Positions 5,494 to 6,142 of a DNA stretch of 6,142 nucleotides are shown here, piece by piece (position 1 is the stretch's first letter; every line of letters starts with the position of its first letter). Both the position numbers and the translations under genes were made by a program. The stretch is from positions 1-6,142 of the forward strand of contig QHWK01000233.1 in NCBI GenBank assembly GCA_003223775.1. Direction: 5' to 3'. Source of the DNA: Acidobacteriota bacterium (GTDB lineage: Bacteria; Acidobacteriota; Vicinamibacteria; Vicinamibacterales; CAVVIG01). The notes under the pieces are model-generated. The model saw only the letters and a list, made by a program, of their open reading frames with translations, had not been told where the DNA came from and did no database searches.

Positions 5494-6142
5494 CTAAATG
5501 TGCGCCGTAAGCGCTTCGTGTGTCCGTTTGCCGCCGTTCTCCAGCGACGTGAGGATGACGTCCGCCGTCACGGGAGAGCGCTTGAAGATCTCGTCGCCAA
5601 CCGCGTCGGCGATCGCGTTCATGATCGCGCCGTACGCCGCGCCGACCGGAGGCTCGCCGATGCCGCGAATGCCGGTCGGCGTTTCCGGATCGGCATCCCC
5701 GACGGCGTCGCCGGCGAAATGCATCGGCGCGTCGAGGATCGTCGGCGGACGGTTGTGATGGAAGCGCCGCGCGAGCGCGATGCCGTAGTGCTGATCGTAC
5801 GCCCACCGCTGCGTCAGGGCGTGGCCGAGACCGAGCATCGAGCCGCCGAAGATCTGGCCGCTCAGGCTGCGCGGATTGAGCACGATGCCCACGTCGGCCA
5901 CCGCGGCGTAGTCGATCACTTTCACTGCACCGGTTTCCGTGTCGACCTCCACCTCCGCGAAGCCGACGACGTAGGACTGTGACTGACCGTCGCGGGGGTA
6001 CGAGTCCTTCGCCACGGCCATCAGTCCCTGGCCAACGAGCGCCTTCGCCGAGGTCTTGGTGAAGTTGTTGACGTCTTCCGGCACCTCGTGGCCGTCGTAC
6101 GCGCCGCCGAGCTCGATGGCTTTCTGGGCCGCCTGCGCGAAT
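5494..6142 (-). CDS. Xanthine dehydrogenase family molybdopterin-binding (large) subunit, C-terminal part
   Basis: The C-terminal 216 residues of the catalytic subunit of a molybdenum hydroxylase; the gene continues beyond the right edge. Recognisable family segments are FAQAAQKAIELGGAYDGHE and NNFTKTSAKALVGQGLMAVA, followed by the strand GFAEVEVDTETGAVKVIDY and the helix-turn VADVGIVLNPRSLSGQIFGG with MLGLGHALTQ. Near the end comes GIRGIGEPPVGAAYGAIMNA. Its GEPP glutamate (codon 5653-5655) corresponds to the catalytic base next to the molybdenum in xanthine oxidase-type enzymes, so this end of the active site is intact. The sequence around AYDQHYGIALARRFHHNRPP is of the bacterial aldehyde/xanthine dehydrogenase-like type; the substrate is unknown. 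It precedes the FAD subunit in the same direction, and the small [2Fe-2S] subunit is presumably off the window. Ends normally at LTAHI with TAG. Confidence 0.9.
   Translation of the reverse strand, partial: FAQAAQKAIELGGAYDGHEVPEDVNNFTKTSAKALVGQGLMAVAKDSYPRDGQSQSYVVGFAEVEVDTETGAVKVIDYAAVADVGIVLNPRSLSGQIFGGSMLGLGHALTQRWAYDQHYGIALARRFHHNRPPTILDAPMHFAGDAVGDADPETPTGIRGIGEPPVGAAYGAIMNAIADAVGDEIFKRSPVTADVILTSLENGGKRTHEALTAHI

Overview
The window is very GC-rich with dense coding, while the gene borders carry AT-rich hairpin-forming repeats. The protein types (a TolB-like/TPR protein with a characteristic N-terminal domain, a Tat-signal sugar isomerase-fold protein and a three-subunit-type molybdenum hydroxylase) suggest a soil acidobacterium, most likely Vicinamibacteria-like, probably from a metagenome assembly. 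This placement rests on remembered family distribution and was not tested by search.

Left part (2-4378, plus strand): four co-directional genes. First is the C-terminal end of a thiamine-diphosphate enzyme of the acetolactate synthase type. Its stop overlaps by one base the best-supported GTG start of a 12-helix major facilitator transporter. After a 74-bp gap comes a 598-residue protein with an N-terminal acidobacterial-type domain, a TolB-like domain and TPR repeats. A GTGA overlap joins it to a Tat-signal, TIM-barrel sugar phosphate isomerase/epimerase-like protein. The substrate of the pathway cannot be read from the sequence.

Right part (4470-6142, minus strand, convergent): the downstream end of a xanthine dehydrogenase-family operon. 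The molybdopterin-binding large subunit runs in from the right edge and ends at 5494, followed by the FAD-binding medium subunit. The medium subunit is broken. A region corresponding to an internal cysteine-rich loop (an [4Fe-4S] loop in 4-hydroxybenzoyl-CoA reductase-type relatives) is missing, with a frame change near 4973-4980. A second frame change, consistent with one lost base, lies at about 4623. Either the gene is decaying or the assembly is faulty here.

Three AT-rich imperfect inverted repeats stand out against the GC-rich background: 272-349 (read as the N-terminus of the transporter), 4372-4458 (between the convergent genes) and 5387-5483 (between the two hydroxylase subunits). The first two share the same end sequence. 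A fourth, GC-rich repeat-like motif lies inside the start of the TPR gene. I see no transposase, CRISPR array, phage gene or RNA gene, and no clear new system. The most interesting points are the damaged FAD subunit and the repeats that intrude on gene ends.
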